The notes under the pieces: model-generated | Databases searched by the model: none | What the model saw: only the letters and a program-made list of their open reading frames with translations | Told to the model about the DNA's origin: nothing | Program-made: the position numbers and the translations under genes | Source: Pardosa pseudoannulata | Lineage: Eukaryota > Arthropoda > Arachnida > Araneae > Lycosidae | NCBI GenBank assembly: GCA_032207245.1 | Contig: CM063502.1 | Span: forward strand, 116,215,697-116,279,696 | Length of the DNA: 64,000 nt | Direction: 5' to 3' | Part shown: positions 32,380 through 48,504 of the stretch, in pieces | Layout: every line of letters begins with the position of its first letter | Numbering within the stretch: position 1 is the first letter of the stretch

Positions 32380-33250
32380 TGCTCATGATAAGAAGTTATG
32401 GTAATTCAATCTTTTAAGTAAAGTTGTGATGCAAATGAGTTCTTAAAAATACATTTATATCAAAACATATTATTTTTACACTCTATGAATTTGCATGGCA
32501 TAGTCACCGTTCACCACAGTAATATTTAAAACTTTTTGTTCATGAAAAAAACTGCATGAGCTTTATACATTCTTAGTACTTAAACAATTTTAATTAACCC
32601 CCTTCTCCAACTGTTATTCAAATTATCTTAACTGATTAAAATGAGTGGTGAACGCTCGCTATATTTTTTACACACATATAGGGGTGTAATAAAACTTTAA
32701 TTATTTTGGTAATAGTATAATGTTTCTGGGCAATATTTAGCCAAATTAACTCCAATAAACGAATAAAGAAAAGCATTCATCTGGGAAACATATTTGACAT
32801 TTTACATTATCGTAACTATCTAAATTTCCAGAGTGGAAATTTATAAAGTTGTGGTGCAGATAAAGCGTTCTAGACAGATACATTTATATCACTACATTTT
32901 ACTTTTATATGCAGTGAAATTTCCTGATATATGCATCGTTCATCATAGTAATGTTTTAAATTTTTTATCCTGAAAAAAAACTGCATAATATTTATATATT
33001 ACTAGTGCTTTTAACAATTTGAGTTAAATCCTTTTCTACGACTGTTATTCAAATTATCTTAATTGATTAAATAAAGGAATTAATAGCTCTAAATATTTCT
33101 TATATATAGGGGAGTAATAAAATTATAAATTAATAAAATTATAAATATTCTTTTTATATCATTATTTTTTGTGTAAAATTCAACAGAGTTACCCTAATTA
33201 AGGAATCAAGAAACGCATTCATCTAGGAAATTTATTGGATTCTATTGCAT
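32380..33250. repeat. 431-bp tandem dimer
   Basis: The marker GTTATTCAAATTATCTTAA recurs at 32613 and 33044, giving a period of 431 bp. Other shared landmarks are ACATTTATATCA, a CACCGTTCA.CA / CATCGTTCATCA block, AAAAAACTGCAT, TATAGGGG.GTAATAAAA and GCATTCATCT.GGAAA. Similarity is moderate, so this is an old duplication. Confidence 0.82.
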
Positions 33251-36203
<2,953 letters not shown>

Positions 36204-36205
<2 letters not shown>

Positions 36206-36479
36206 CTATTTATCATTACAAAGAATTTATTTTAAAATATTACAAAAAAACTTATTTTAAATCCCAGTCTGTGAATTATTTACTTCTTGAGAAATATCAG
36301 TTTCACAGGGTGTAAAAATACCTCATATTTCTCCTTCAAGCTGTATTTATCTTGATATTATGCTTCGTATTCTAGAAAAGAAAAGTCATTTGGAAGAATT
36401 TATAGGACAAACAATCTAAGACACGATACTTTATTTTAACTCCATCCTATGAAAACATGCTTGATATTCATCACATAAT
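36204..36479. other. AT-rich non-coding DNA
   Basis: Nothing recognised. Confidence 0.5.
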
Positions 36480-36970
36480 CCAAAATCCAACCCACTTTCG
36501 CGAGGTTCGTTATCCTCTTAGAAATCGAATATATCATTGAAATTCGTTTCATTTACTAATAAAGCCAAGTGGTACGGGATTTTCCTACCCTGACTTGCTG
36601 GGTCGTAACGGAATGGGTGCCAAGGGTGGGGGAGTAAAGCTTATCGGCCCCTGATTTATAGCAACGGGATAGGAAGCCCATTATCCAAGACTGGTCCGAA
36701 CTATTTGCCGGAACAGCTCGATAAAAGGGAAGGAAGAGATATAATAAAGGCTTCCTCTTATTACTTTCTTAGCCACCGTAGAGAGCTAGCTTATTCTCAG
36801 GAGAATACTAAGTTATCGTAAGTCTGGGTTCATGGCCGACACCAAATGATGGCAAAATGATTGCCAAAGACTACATAACCATCACCTGAGGTATCATATT
36901 GCCCAAACCCTCGATGATAATCGTTTATATACATTTGCAACCGACGCTTGCGGATTTCAAGATTGATCCG
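36480..36970. other. Balanced-composition island without coding capacity
   Basis: About 490 bp stand out as the longest single-copy block of near-balanced composition outside the LRR exon and the 510-bp array. No frame on either strand stays open for more than a few dozen codons. Words such as CACCTGAGGT (36885-36894) and paired ATGATTGCC-type sites are present, but site matches by eye are weak evidence. An unannotated untranslated exon, a regulatory element or a degraded mobile element are all possible. Confidence 0.4.
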
Positions 36971-38579
36971 TGACTGCTCTATGCAGGTTTCTGATATAAA
37001 AATGTTTCTCCTTACAAAAACTTTTGAGGAACGTAAAGTAAAGGTTAGTAAGAGTTAGCAAAGAGATAACAAAGAGTTAAAAATATATTTATACAAGTGA
37101 CATAAAGTTTACAGAAACATTTCTACAGTTTAAAAAATCTCCACATACATTATTATATTTACCATACTTGCCAACGTTAGTAAAGTATAATTACAGAGGC
37201 ATAAGACCAGTGTAAATAGATATTTCAATGATGCATTTGTTATAGAGGCTTTAGAAATACTTTCTACTGAAATACTTTAAGGAAAATATAACAAAACAAA
37301 AGAGCAAGCTGGTTTAAAAAATTATATCACAACTGCACAAATATATAATTTTGCTTATCGCTGTACATATAACTTGTAAAGATAATTATTGTAAAAACTT
37401 AAAATTTTTCAGTGGCTAACACTAATACATGATGTCTATTTCAAACTAAAAAAAAATATAAGGATGTATATAAACATATTTAATGGAATTTGCGTTCGAA
37501 ATACTATTTAATATGTATTAATGATAAAAATTTACAAAAAACATTTTTTTTCGGAATGAAAATTAGGAACATCCCAACATTTTCAATTCCTACAATCTCA
37601 TCAACTCAAAGCATAGAAATATTCAAGAAATACACAATTAAAGACCTTTCCAAAGAAAATGTTTTCAAATAATTGCATATTTAGGATTTTTTTTATAAAA
37701 TTTACATATTTATTACCTTCTAGAATATAATCAAGGGTTGTAATCACGAAAACTATTGATCTTAAAATTTCAATATAAATGCCCCTTTTTACTCATTCGG
37801 AATCCAATTTGACCTCTTTAAAGATTACGTTTGTATGTAACGTACTTGCAAGAAATCTTTTTCTGTTAAAAGTTACGTATCCATTTTGATCATCGCTGCA
37901 CGTATACTAGTTTCTTTGCAACGTCTGTACGTGAGTAGGTATGCACATCAAAATTTTGCATAATGAAAAAAATATTCATCATAAAATGTTCAAATTCTGT
38001 ATTTAGGAGTAATAAAAACTCCCACGACCAAACAAAAGAGATTTATAACTGACAAAGCCACCGTGTGAGGAGGTATCCATATCCCCATCCAACATAAACA
38101 TTATTTCTTAAACAATGTTTGTACATAAGTTAAAATACTCTAAACAAACAATATTTTACATTTTTCTTAAATTTCAGAAAGACAAAACAAATTTATGAAA
38201 TAAATGTAAATTCACTTCAAATTTTGACAAAATTACACAATTACAATGACGCGATTACTTATTACTTCTCAAATTTGAACCTAATCAAACGCTTAATAGG
38301 TTATAATTCTTCTATAGTAATTAAAATATAATTTCTTTTCCCTTTCTGCTTTAAGTTCCAGTTGTGCACGTCTCTTTTTGATTGCAATCGGATCTCTAAT
38401 GAACGAAAAAATTCAACATAAGTGATAGTAATGCTGTAGAACACAGATAAAAAATGATTAGCCGTAAACTGTTAAAATTTCACAGTTAGGACTGTCTCAA
38501 TATTTATATACCTCTATTTTTATTGAACTACATAAAGCAAAATAATTTAGTATAACATATTTAAAAAGTTACCAGGAGC
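36971..38579. other. AT-rich non-coding DNA
   Basis: No gene was recognised. The frame 37490-37672 has no recognisable content. Confidence 0.6.
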
Positions 38580-39100
38580 CTCCAGATAGAAGTACTTGAT
38601 ATGAATCATTGTTAAATAACTTCTACTCACTGTCGAATTAATACTGCATCTGATTTTTATATTACTATAACTTAATATTTTAGCAATTATATAAATATCA
38701 AATTAATTGAAGATTCTGAGGCTCTTATCTCACTCATTGTTAAATAACTTCTACTCACTGTCGAATTAATACTGTATCTGATTTTATATTGCTATAACGT
38801 AATATTTTAGCAATTATATAAATGTCAAATTTATTGAAGATTTTGAGGATCTTATCTCACTCATTGTTAAATAACTTCTACTCACTGTCGAATTAATACT
38901 GTATGTGATTTTATATTACTATAACTTAATATTTTAGCAATTATATAAATGTCAAATTTATTGAAGATTCTGAGGATCTTATCTCACTCATTGTTAAATA
39001 ACTTCTACTCACTGTCGAATTAATACTGTATCTGATTTTTATATTACTATAACTTAATATTTTAGCAATTGTATAAATGTCAAAATTATTGAAGATTTGA
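38580..39100. repeat. 127-bp tandem array, four copies
   Basis: The marker GTTAAATAACTTCTACTCAC recurs at 38611, 38739, 38866 and 38993, giving periods of 128, 127 and 127 bp. Copies are very similar to each other, so the array is young or homogenised. Each unit contains CTTAATATTTTAGCAATT and TTATTGAAGATT, which match the tail of the 277-bp unit at 17.3-18.2 kb. Confidence 0.93.
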
Positions 39101-42100
39101 TGTATAAATAAATAGACGTACAAGGAAGTCATGCGGTGTCCACATAAAATATTTTAATTAAAAAATTTGGTAATTGATAAATTTCATTCATATAAAAGAA
39201 GAAAGAATAAAAGCTTGCAACTTTTAATTAAAACACTGAACTGGTGATGAAAAAATAACTAAACTGTTTTTGACGTAAAAACTCTGAGACTTGATGAGGT
39301 TAAGGTAAACAAAGCTAGGTAAAAAATCATTGAAGGAAACGGTTCCTACATAAACAGAAATAAATTTTATTACAGCCATTATATAACATTAAGCGTCAAA
39401 AGTAGGAAAAAAGAAACACGTATCATGCGTTCCACAGTAAGTCATAAAATTTAAGTTTTCATGCATTTTTATCGTGAAGACATTATTTATTTAGGGCATG
39501 TAAGGTTTTTATATTCTTTCTAGACAAAAGTATAAACAAAGAAATTTTGAAATGAGTTATAAATTTGTCTACAGCACACTTTAAAAAATTATTTTAATAT
39601 CCTATTCTGGTTCTTTTTGCGTTAAAAAAGACCTTTTTCGTTGTTTATGCAGTAATGAATATATAATTTTCTAAATGTTATTTATACAGTTGTTTAATGA
39701 AGACATTTAAAAAATACATATTTAACTAAGAAATTAGCAAAGGAACGAATTAAAATGTAAATAATTAGAGACAGATTTACTAAGCTGTCTTTATAGAATC
39801 AATTTCAACCTTCTTTAACTGAGCCTCATAGTAGGCTTCTAATAATTAATAAAAGTTACTTCAAAATACATTATTAACAATCATTTATACATTTATCAGT
39901 GAAACATATAGATATTTCCCTTGATGTAGTTTTTGATAACAGTTTGTGGGACAGGAGTGATAAGTTAATGTTGAAGAAATGTTGATTTGTTGAAGAAATG
40001 AATAGAGAAAAAAGATCATTTTGTGTTTAATATTTGTCACTTTACTACTGATAATTTTAAAGATAAAATTTATGACATCGCAAAATACTATAAGTCACTT
40101 TTTTTTACTTTTTTTATAAATTTAATTATTGTGGAACATTAGTTAACCACTTCGAAGTTTTTCCTGTGCAGATAAAATAGTTATACTTGTTTATATTCTT
40201 GAAAAAGAGAATTGATTTATTTTCCCCTACGCCACGCAGACATTTTATTTAATTACAGTAATTTTACCGATTTCCCATATTTTCAAAGATTTCTATAGTT
40301 TTCAAATATTTTATTGCATGCATCTGCGGTACAACATTCAGTTTATTTTATTGTATAGTGTTTTTAAAAAATTAGTGTAGTAGCCGACTTAAGATTGGAT
40401 TTCAAAGCAAGTGTTAACACGAGAAAAACGAGCAAAATCGGTTCTCTATTTTAAGGTAATTCTCTAGTTTCAAATACTATTTAGTGCTCATTTATATTAC
40501 TAAGCTTATTTCAAAAAATAATAAACATGCTTATTTTTGTAAAATTATTCTTTCCATCTCAAAACCTCTTGTGGAATAAGGCACAACTAAAAAGGCAAAT
40601 AAAAATTGTCGGCTCTGTTTATCTTATGAATAAAAATTAACATTAAGCAACAAACTCAGCAATTGTTACAATTTTTGCTATTGATTTTAATGTATATAAT
40701 TGACATAAATGCAAAGTAAAATATATTCAAATTTAGGCATAATAAAGAAAAAAATTGTTATGAGCTAAATATATTTCAATTACATTTATAAAATTTACTT
40801 GTATTTCAAATTTAATTAAACTAAAATTACTAATACCTTACAGATTGTGTTTTATTTAAAGCTAATATGTATTACATCCTGAATATTTCTTTCTAAAACT
40901 CAATAATACATAGTTCTAACATTATTATATAAAGATTTTATCATTTACTACATTTTTCGCTTCTAATAAATAATGTTAAGTCTACCTTAAATGGGCATAA
41001 TGATGATTGTTATGAGACTTGGTCATGTTAGATAAAATACTGAATGATGTAGTTGCACCATGTACACTCCTAATAACATCCCTTGAAGCTCATTAAGGTT
41101 AATCCAAGACCATTTCATTAACTACTTAGATAACATTTCGAAACTCGGTGAAAAGTTTTTTATATAAAACTGAGCCTAGAATACTAACGATATTAGAGCA
41201 TAACCAAAAGCCTACTAGAAAACAATTTTATTTTGTTCTGTAAAGAAAGGTTTGGGGCAGACAACATAAAAAAGACTAGCGTTTCTTGTTAATTAATTTC
41301 ATTAGATTCCATCCAATCATAAAATCAAATTTTTCCAAATAAAACAATTTGTTGCTGCCACGAGCGTATTCAAAATAACATCGATGCTAAGGATTTTTCT
41401 ACAAACCCAGTAACAAGAAATTAAGGTAATTCAACATTTTCTTTCTTAAATATTCAAAGCACGCCCTTAAACCCAATTTTATTGTCGCATCATTATTTTT
41501 AACTTTCTATAGAAAACAGTAAACCCTTGTGGATACGGAAGAGTTACGGGGAATTCATTCTTTTTTCCCATTACCTGGGAATAAACACTATATTCAGAAT
41601 ATAATTGTTTCATAAATAATTAGAATGTTTAATATTATCAGTTAACAATTTTATCTAATAAGAAATGTATTTCATTTCATTTAAATGATTACATAGTGCT
41701 AGTGTTAAAAATGCCTGCTATATACACATATATGTTTGCATTTTCATACATATTCGTATTTAACATTTTTAGAAAAATTATGATCTCATGTAATTATGCA
41801 CAAACGAGATTTGAGTTTTACACTACGTTATATACAATTTCCATGAGATTCCGTAATATAACATTTCATTCCCTTTAATCAAGTTTTATACTTTAGCTTC
41901 TTACATATCAAAGACTTTCCTTAAAATGATTAGGTATGTAAACACTTCAATAATTTACAATAGTATATATATTTAATTAATTTAAAAGGTATTTTAAAGA
42001 ATGAACTTACGGATTTATAAGATTTCACTAAATTTTCTGCTTGGTATAATTCTATTTTACTTATATAAAGAGATGTAATCTTCTATAATTTATTACGTTT

Positions 42101-42319
42101 TATGCAACTAAATTAAAATCAATGTAATTTTAAATTCTATGGTTAAAACAGTAAAAATTTGTTTCTTAATTAAAAGTAAAAAGTTGATTCATTATGCATA
42201 AATTTAATTATCCGTTTACTTAAACTCTAGTAAATTGTAAAATAAAAATGAAATAAATTTCTGCATTCAAGAATTCTATTTTGTAAATTTTATATAATAG
42301 AAACAAAAGCAATACACTG
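39101..42319. other. AT-rich non-coding DNA
   Basis: No gene, RNA or repeat family was recognised over about 3.2 kb. Short frames such as 41696-41878 have no recognisable content. Confidence 0.6.
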
Positions 42320-43095
42320 TTTTTGTAGCATTTGTAATTTTTATAAAACTGTATTACCTGATCAGTAATATACGTTTGTCCGAATGGTTACACATTTTAT
42401 TCCATTTCAAAAAATAGAAATGTAAAATATTTAAGAAATTAATAGATTTCATAGACACTTCTATTTGCAATTCTGTCATAATATTTATCCCGGGTTTTAA
42501 AAGGATTTGTTCTCACATTTAAGTACTCATTCTATGGAAATTATATTTTTTATTTAAAAGAAAAACACTTCATTTTCAGAAAAGGTTTCAAGTTATCTTT
42601 TATATTTGCATAATAAATATTTAATATCCCATACAAGTGAAATGGAAAGGCAACAGGTCGGATTCTTTATAAAATAATTGTACTTTGTTAAAAATAAATA
42701 ATATAATCCAACACTAATTTGTGTAATTTTTGAAAATTTTATGAAACTGTACTACCTGATATTCAATATACGTTTGTCATTATAATTACACATCTTCTTC
42801 CATGTCAAATGGACAGAAGTTTTAAAAGAAAATAATACTCTTCTTGAATATTTCCTTTTGTAATTCTATCCTAAATATTTATTCGCCTTTTAAATGGATT
42901 TGTTTTCACACTTAACTACTCAAAATAAGAACCCTTCCAGGGAAATTATTCTTTATGGTCATTAAAATTGAAAAGAGGCTTCATTTCCAAAAAATGACTC
43001 CGACGACGAGGCACATTCAAGTTATCTTTTATCTTTGTGTGAAAATTGTTTAATAGCCCAAACAAGTGAAAAGGGGAGACAGTAGGTCGGGTTGT
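42320..43095. repeat. 398-bp diverged tandem dimer
   Basis: ACCTGAT near 42356 recurs near 42754, a period of about 398 bp. Shared landmarks are ATATACGTTTGTC, TTTTAAA.GGATTTGTT.TCACA, TTCAAGTTATCTTTTAT and AAGTGAAA.GG...CAGTAGGTCGG (first copy CAACAGGTCGG). Small indels distinguish the copies. Confidence 0.78.
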
Positions 43096-44441
43096 TGATG
43101 CACATCCTCAATTACATTAAATCTCCTTCCTCAGATTGAATTGAATAGATTAGTTCAACAAAAGTGACGGTCTACGGAAGCCCATTTGCTTGCTAATCTA
43201 TTAACTCTTGTTTTCCCCGGGAGAGAAATAGTCAGAATGTAACGAGACAATGAATCTCGCGCAATCTAAATTGTAGCTTTATAATGGTTCATGAGAATAT
43301 CACACTTTTTAAGGAAATACCATCTCACGGTACGTTTACGGTAGATTGTACAGATTTTATCACATGATTTGTAATTTTATGACTAGCAACACTATTTTTT
43401 TATAAGATGGTAGTTTTTCAAGAAATTGAACAGCAAATGCCTCTGATCTCAAATTGGTCACAGTATGAAACTGTATTTTCAATCTTAATTATACTCTAAA
43501 AAACGGAAGCATCATTTCAGAGATTTTAAAAACGTTGAAGTAATGTTTCTGAAAAACATACATAGTATCATTTAATCTGTGTCGTAGGACAATAACTGTT
43601 TCACTAATTTACTAAAGTTCTCAAATCAAAATTATTTTAATTCTTTGTATCTTAGAAACCCTGAATTTAAAATTATTTCGTCAAATGTTGTTTCAAATTA
43701 TTGTTTCAAATATATGAAAAATAATTAAACTTTAAAAAAATGAGAAAATAGATTAAAAAAATATCCGATCAGGTGCTAAATTAAAACAAATTATTTTTAA
43801 ATGCAGGTTATTTTTAGAGCTCATTACACTATCAAAATAGTGAATGTGATTAAAAGTATAAAAAAATACATTCACAGAAGTGTGAAGACAGCAGCTGAGA
43901 TATCAAGAAAATATTAAAGTATGAATCTTTGAAGCTAAATATCATTTGAGCTATTTATGATATATTTATAAACTGACGAAAGGTGGCTGTAATGGAGTTA
44001 GGTCATACTAGAGTTCGTAGATTTGAATATCACTGCTAACATGGTTTTTACCAAGCCGTTCGGAATTGGCATTCACCAGGAGATCCATTAATCATTTGTT
44101 TTCGTGTAGGAAATGAGTAGACCGTAGTAGACCAATAGTTACAAGCAAATGTGTATCTATAGAGCGTACGAATAAATGGCAAACTGCAAATTTCAGATAC
44201 TTAAGATTTTCGGAATGCATTCATAATTAGGTTTTCATGAAACTCTAAAATTTAGCATTCAGTCCTTTTGTTATGTCAGTGCACAGAAAATATTGAATAG
44301 GGTGAACCTAGATGAATTACTCGTTTAGCTATGACAAAATAATGAAAATACAGGGAAAATTACCATTAAATGTTTTAAACAAAAGCAAATTGCGAACAAT
44401 GCTGCTGTATTTTTATATGTTTCCATGTCACTAAATTCAAT
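43096..44441. other. Non-coding DNA
   Basis: Nothing supported. A less AT-rich patch at about 43090-43270 has no open frame and no identified family. Confidence 0.5.
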
Positions 44442-45008
44442 TTAACCCCTTCCGGTATGATTTAATAATGAAAAACTGTGCATGAAATAACCATTTAATT
44501 TTTATTTAAAAAACTTGTTTCATTTTACAATTCTTACATATTCTTAATTAAAATCCACTTTTTACATAGTGTTAAATAATATCAGAAACAGTAAAATTAA
44601 GAAAATATCAAAGCAAAACATTAATAATGTATACAGATAATAGTCTTCAAGCTAGTGGTACTTTTCAAAACAAAGTGCAAAGGAATTCTTAATTGTTGAC
44701 ACCGCCAAGTAGTCTCACTTTTAATTTGATTCTTGTAACACACAGGGCATTTCTTAGTAGGTTTTTTTTTATTCTGACTCATTAATTTGGCAATGACTTG
44801 TACCAAGTAAACAATATGCAATAGTGACTTGTGATTTTCACAAGTGATAAAAGTGTTGCCAAATTCAGAACACTAGAAATTTTAAACTAAATTAATTATC
44901 ATATTTAACAGTAACTTCAATCGCATGACGAGTGTAGCTTGTCATTGTGCTGTATGGAATGAAAAACTAATGACGAGCTAGACTCGTCATTTTACCGGAA
45001 GGGGTTAA
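44442..45008 (-). mobile_element. piggyBac-type transposon relic, internally deleted
   Basis: The element occupies 44446-45004 (559 bp). It has perfect 12-bp terminal inverted repeats CCCCTTCCGGTA (44446-44457) and TACCGGAAGGGG (44993-45004), each flanked outside by TTAA (44442-44445 and 45005-45008). Duplicated TTAA next to ends starting CCC is the known insertion signature of the piggyBac superfamily. Inside the right end lie subterminal copies of TGACGAG in both orientations (about 44926-44990), including a near-palindrome at 44970-44989. The minus strand carries the end of a transposase-like frame (44621-44821), so the element's 5' end is at the right. Most of the transposase is missing. 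Confidence 0.85.
44621..44821 (-). pseudogene. piggyBac transposase C-terminal fragment
   Basis: The frame encodes 66 residues with KKCPVCYKN followed by a KSETTWRC motif. This matches the start of the cysteine-rich C-terminal zinc-binding domain of piggyBac transposases, where the pattern C..C, then a basic ET-aromatic-x-C block, then C.VPLC is usual. Here the later expected cysteines are replaced (CQQL where CxxC is expected, and PLH where PLC is expected). The catalytic DDD core is absent altogether, so this is a dead fragment. The identification rests on this motif plus the TTAA-flanked inverted repeats around it. The Met at the start of the frame is not meaningful. Confidence 0.75.
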
Positions 45009-46690
45009 TAAAGGATCTTGGCTGAGAGAAATAAGGAAATATAACGATTATATTTGAAGAGAAATTTTATTAAAGTCAAATAATATCCTACAGCTGATGA
45101 TGCATTTCTTAATCAGCTATATCAAAATGATTCATCTCTCTTCTAAGTAAGTAATCCGTTTTGCTGAGTTTCTGATGCTAATCGAAATCTGTGACGTAAA
45201 ACAGTCGTTTTTATGTTAGTTCAATGTACGAAATGAAGATAATGAAAGGTACAGTTTGATAAATCAGAAGTTTAGCAAAGTCAAAATTAAAGGAATTACA
45301 AAAAACTTAATCAAACTAAAGCGAAGCTGAAGTGTTTTCAGGATTTTTATTCTCAAAAGTTTACAGTTTACAGAATCTAATTAATACAAATGCACACTTG
45401 AGAAAACCACCACAAATCTACTAAATGCATGTAATTATAGGTATGTGGTACATTATATGCGCTGTTTGCATTTTTTCTTTCCACAAGTTATGATTGTCGA
45501 GTTACTCAGTCTTTTGTTGCGTTATTTCGTCTTCAAACTAATTCCTAGCTCCAGAACGTGCAAGTCGTGTTTTGTAAATTTGAAGCTTGGTTTTTTATTG
45601 TTGAATACAAAATTGATAAAATGAGCAGTTGTGACAAATATAGTGAAGAAGAAATATGCGCTGACAGATTATCTGACTTTAATTTTAAAAATCGTTAATT
45701 TTTGTGATTTCGTAAAAATATTGTTTTTCTTTGTTAAATAATCATACAGTATATATTAAAGTGTAAAATAAAAAAAGTTTCCTTCATAAAAACAAAGTAG
45801 TTTTCGATTTACTGCAATTTTTCTGAATAACTAAACTTTCGAGCGATTCACGAAAAAACGCCCGCTGCACGCGTAAGTTGGCGATAAAGTACACCCGCAT
45901 GAAGTGTTAAATGACATTTCACATAGGAAGAAATGTTTGGACTTATATTCCTCACAAATTCACAGTGTACAATATTTAAACTGCCTGTAAAAGTCCGCCT
46001 CAGAGATATAAGAAAATAAAGTCACTGTATCTTAAACGAAATTTTATTAAAATTAAGTGACATCCCACAGCTGATGAAGCATTTCTTAATCAGCTGTATC
46101 GCACTGATTCCTCTGTCTCCTAAGTGAGTGATCACTTTTACTGAGTTTTTGACATTAATCGAAATCTGTGACGTAAAACAGTCGTTTTTATGTTAGTTCA
46201 ATGTACGAAATGAAGATAGTGAAAGGTACAGTTTGATAAATCAGAAGTTTAGCAAAGTCAAAATTAAAGGAATTACAAAAAACTTAATCAAACTAAAGCG
46301 AAGCTGAAGTGTTTTCAGGATTTTGATTCTCCCAAGTTTACAGTGTACAAAATCTAATTACTACAAAAGCAAGCTTAATATTCCTGAAATAGAATTTAAT
46401 TTAATTTTATGTCATTTCACATAGGAAGAAATGTCCGGACTTATATTTCTCCCAAATTCACTGTGAGCAAAATTTAAACTGCCTGTAAAAGTCCGCCTCA
46501 GAGATATAAGAAAATAAAGTCACTGTATCTGAAACGAAATTTTATTAAAATTAAGTGACATCCCACAGCTGATGAAGCATTTCTTAATCAGCTGTATCGC
46601 ACTGATTCCTCTGTCTCCTAAGTGAGTGATCACTTTTACTGAGTTTCTGACGTTAATCGAAATCTGTGACGTAAAGCAGGCATCGGAACC
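45009..46690. repeat. About 498-bp repeat, two full copies (first interrupted) and a partial third
   Basis: The marker CAGCTGATGA recurs at 45091, 46068 and 46566. Copies two and three are 498 bp apart. Copy one is 977 bp from copy two because about 460 bp of unrelated sequence (roughly 45390-45910) separates TCTAATTAATAC from GACATTTCACATAGGAAG. In copy two those parts are about 65 bp apart. A shared block of more than 150 bp (for example GACGTAAAACAGTCGTTTTT through AAGCGAAGCTGAAGTG) is nearly identical between copies one and two. The third copy diverges after GACGTAAAGCAGG at about 46669. No coding capacity. Confidence 0.85.
45390..45910 (+). other. Insertion within the first 498-bp repeat copy
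   Basis: This segment is absent from the second repeat copy. Its right edge is GCATGAAGTG followed by TTAA (45907-45910). It contains a 25-codon frame starting at 45621 with the acidic start MSSCDKYSEEE. A TTAA at the right edge and an acidic N-terminal leader would suit a second, internally deleted piggyBac-like element. However, no matching inverted repeat was found at the left edge, so this is only a suggestion. Deletion from the second copy is the alternative. Confidence 0.4.
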
Positions 46691-48504
46691 GTTAATAGCG
46701 GTAATCACACCGGCCGTTAGAAGATAACTGCATTAGCATCGTTCACCCCAATGATCTATTAAATTGCTCACTACGTGAGAATATATTTTCAGACATACAC
46801 GAGGCGATACAGACAAGCTTTAAAAGTGAGCCATCATGATTACGGGCCTCACTTAAAATGATAAAACTGTGAAAAGTGGAAATTTTCTTAGAAAAGATGT
46901 AGCTATATTTTGAGGAGAATTTGGTATCTCTCCAATTTGGAATTTCTTTGCATGATCTTTTAACACTCATAAATGTATTTTAACATGACATTTCATAAGG
47001 TAAATAGTCTATAAAGAAAATTTTTCGCAGTCACTAAATTTAGAAAACAAATTTTAAAAAATAATACCGTTTTTGTCCTAATAAATATGAATTATACGAT
47101 CTAATGAATATAATTAATTTAATAGACCAAAAAAGAAACTAATATATTTAAAAACTACAACTTTAAACCACGTTTGGAAAGAACCTAGGCATACGTGAAT
47201 TAATTTTAGAGAAAAATTCAAATATTGTTGGGTAGAAATGCTAATCAACTTTACTGAATAAAATTTGAAAAAGATAGATAAATTAATTTTTAACGTATTA
47301 AAAAAAGTCATTGTTAAAAAAAGGGACAATTATAAGTCTGCAAATTTTTGTCTTGTTTTAATAGTTAACCCTTTCACTTTCTTTTCTCACTTTACCATTA
47401 GAATATTCTTATCTAGTAACTTTGGATTGGAGGGATACTAACTGTAAATTCCAGAGACTGATTCATTTTAACTATAAAACATATAGAAATATTTTTGCTT
47501 AATTTCAAGCCAGTCGAACTATGTTAACGGGAAAAGTCGATGTAAGGCATCTAATAATTACTAGTATATGATTAGATTCTTGCTTAAAACATTAATGTCT
47601 ACATAGAAATAAAATTTCAACTTGCTCTAAAATATTTATCAAAACTTAGGATGGTAAAGTGCAATGTATAAATTCATCATATTTAAAATTTTCGATCTGT
47701 TAAAAGCCCAACAATCAAAGTTTAATTATGCTAAGACCAAACATAACTCATGTAACAAAGAGTTACAGGTCTACAACGCCAGCTCGAAACTGATCTGGAG
47801 GCGAAAGTGATGCGAGTGATCCTCCTTCGACCCCATTGGTCAAGAGGGGTTGCTAACCGTGGAGTAGCCATCCTTGTCTAAGGCAACGCTGTCCAACGAA
47901 CTTTTTTGAGAGATCTGAGAGCCCCATCAGAAAGAGAGCAAGGAAGAAATAATGTGGAACTTAATTTTTTCTTCACTAGTTCGAACACCATTTTCTTTAT
48001 AAGACCAAGACGCCATGTTGGCAAAATCTTTGATCGAGTATGGTCCCTTTGGCATGATGGCCTAATTGGCATTTTTATTTCCTATTCACACTTTTATTTA
48101 TATTCAAAATAAACAAAATTCAGCAGGAGGATATGGTTTTTTTTTTCAATTTTGTATTTTCTCGCGAATACTCCACTTATACGTGCGGCTGGCCTAGACG
48201 GTCAGTCGGTCTTCATCTTAACAACTCATAAAACCCTTAAGGATGACTCCAAACTACTAAAAACACCCAAGTCACAAGCTTTATGTATAACCACAGTACT
48301 GTATAACTTACAAAGATAAAAAAAATCATAGTCTTAATCTACAATGTTCATTTTTTATATTTTTAAGAAATGTCAGGTAAATTATGCTTATTTATGCTAT
48401 TTGATGTATTTAAAAAATCTTCCCAGTTTTCGAATAAAATTGACTTATAATGTTTTATGTTACTATATTACATTTTACAACAAATTTCAGTGGAGAATTT
48501 TAGT
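46691..48504. other. Non-coding DNA with a balanced patch at 47760-48080
   Basis: The patch 47760-48080 is less AT-rich and open in both orientations over 47878-48112 (64 and 68 codons, Arg-rich on either strand), without recognisable domain. Overlapping open frames on both strands are more typical of base composition than of a gene. Reverse frames at 46743-46970 and 47114-47329 are also unremarkable. Confidence 0.45.

Noticed and set aside
47878..48112. Pair of overlapping 64-68-codon frames on opposite strands as small genes
   Set aside because: Both are short, overlap antisense and lack any domain, start context or splice signals. Base composition explains them.
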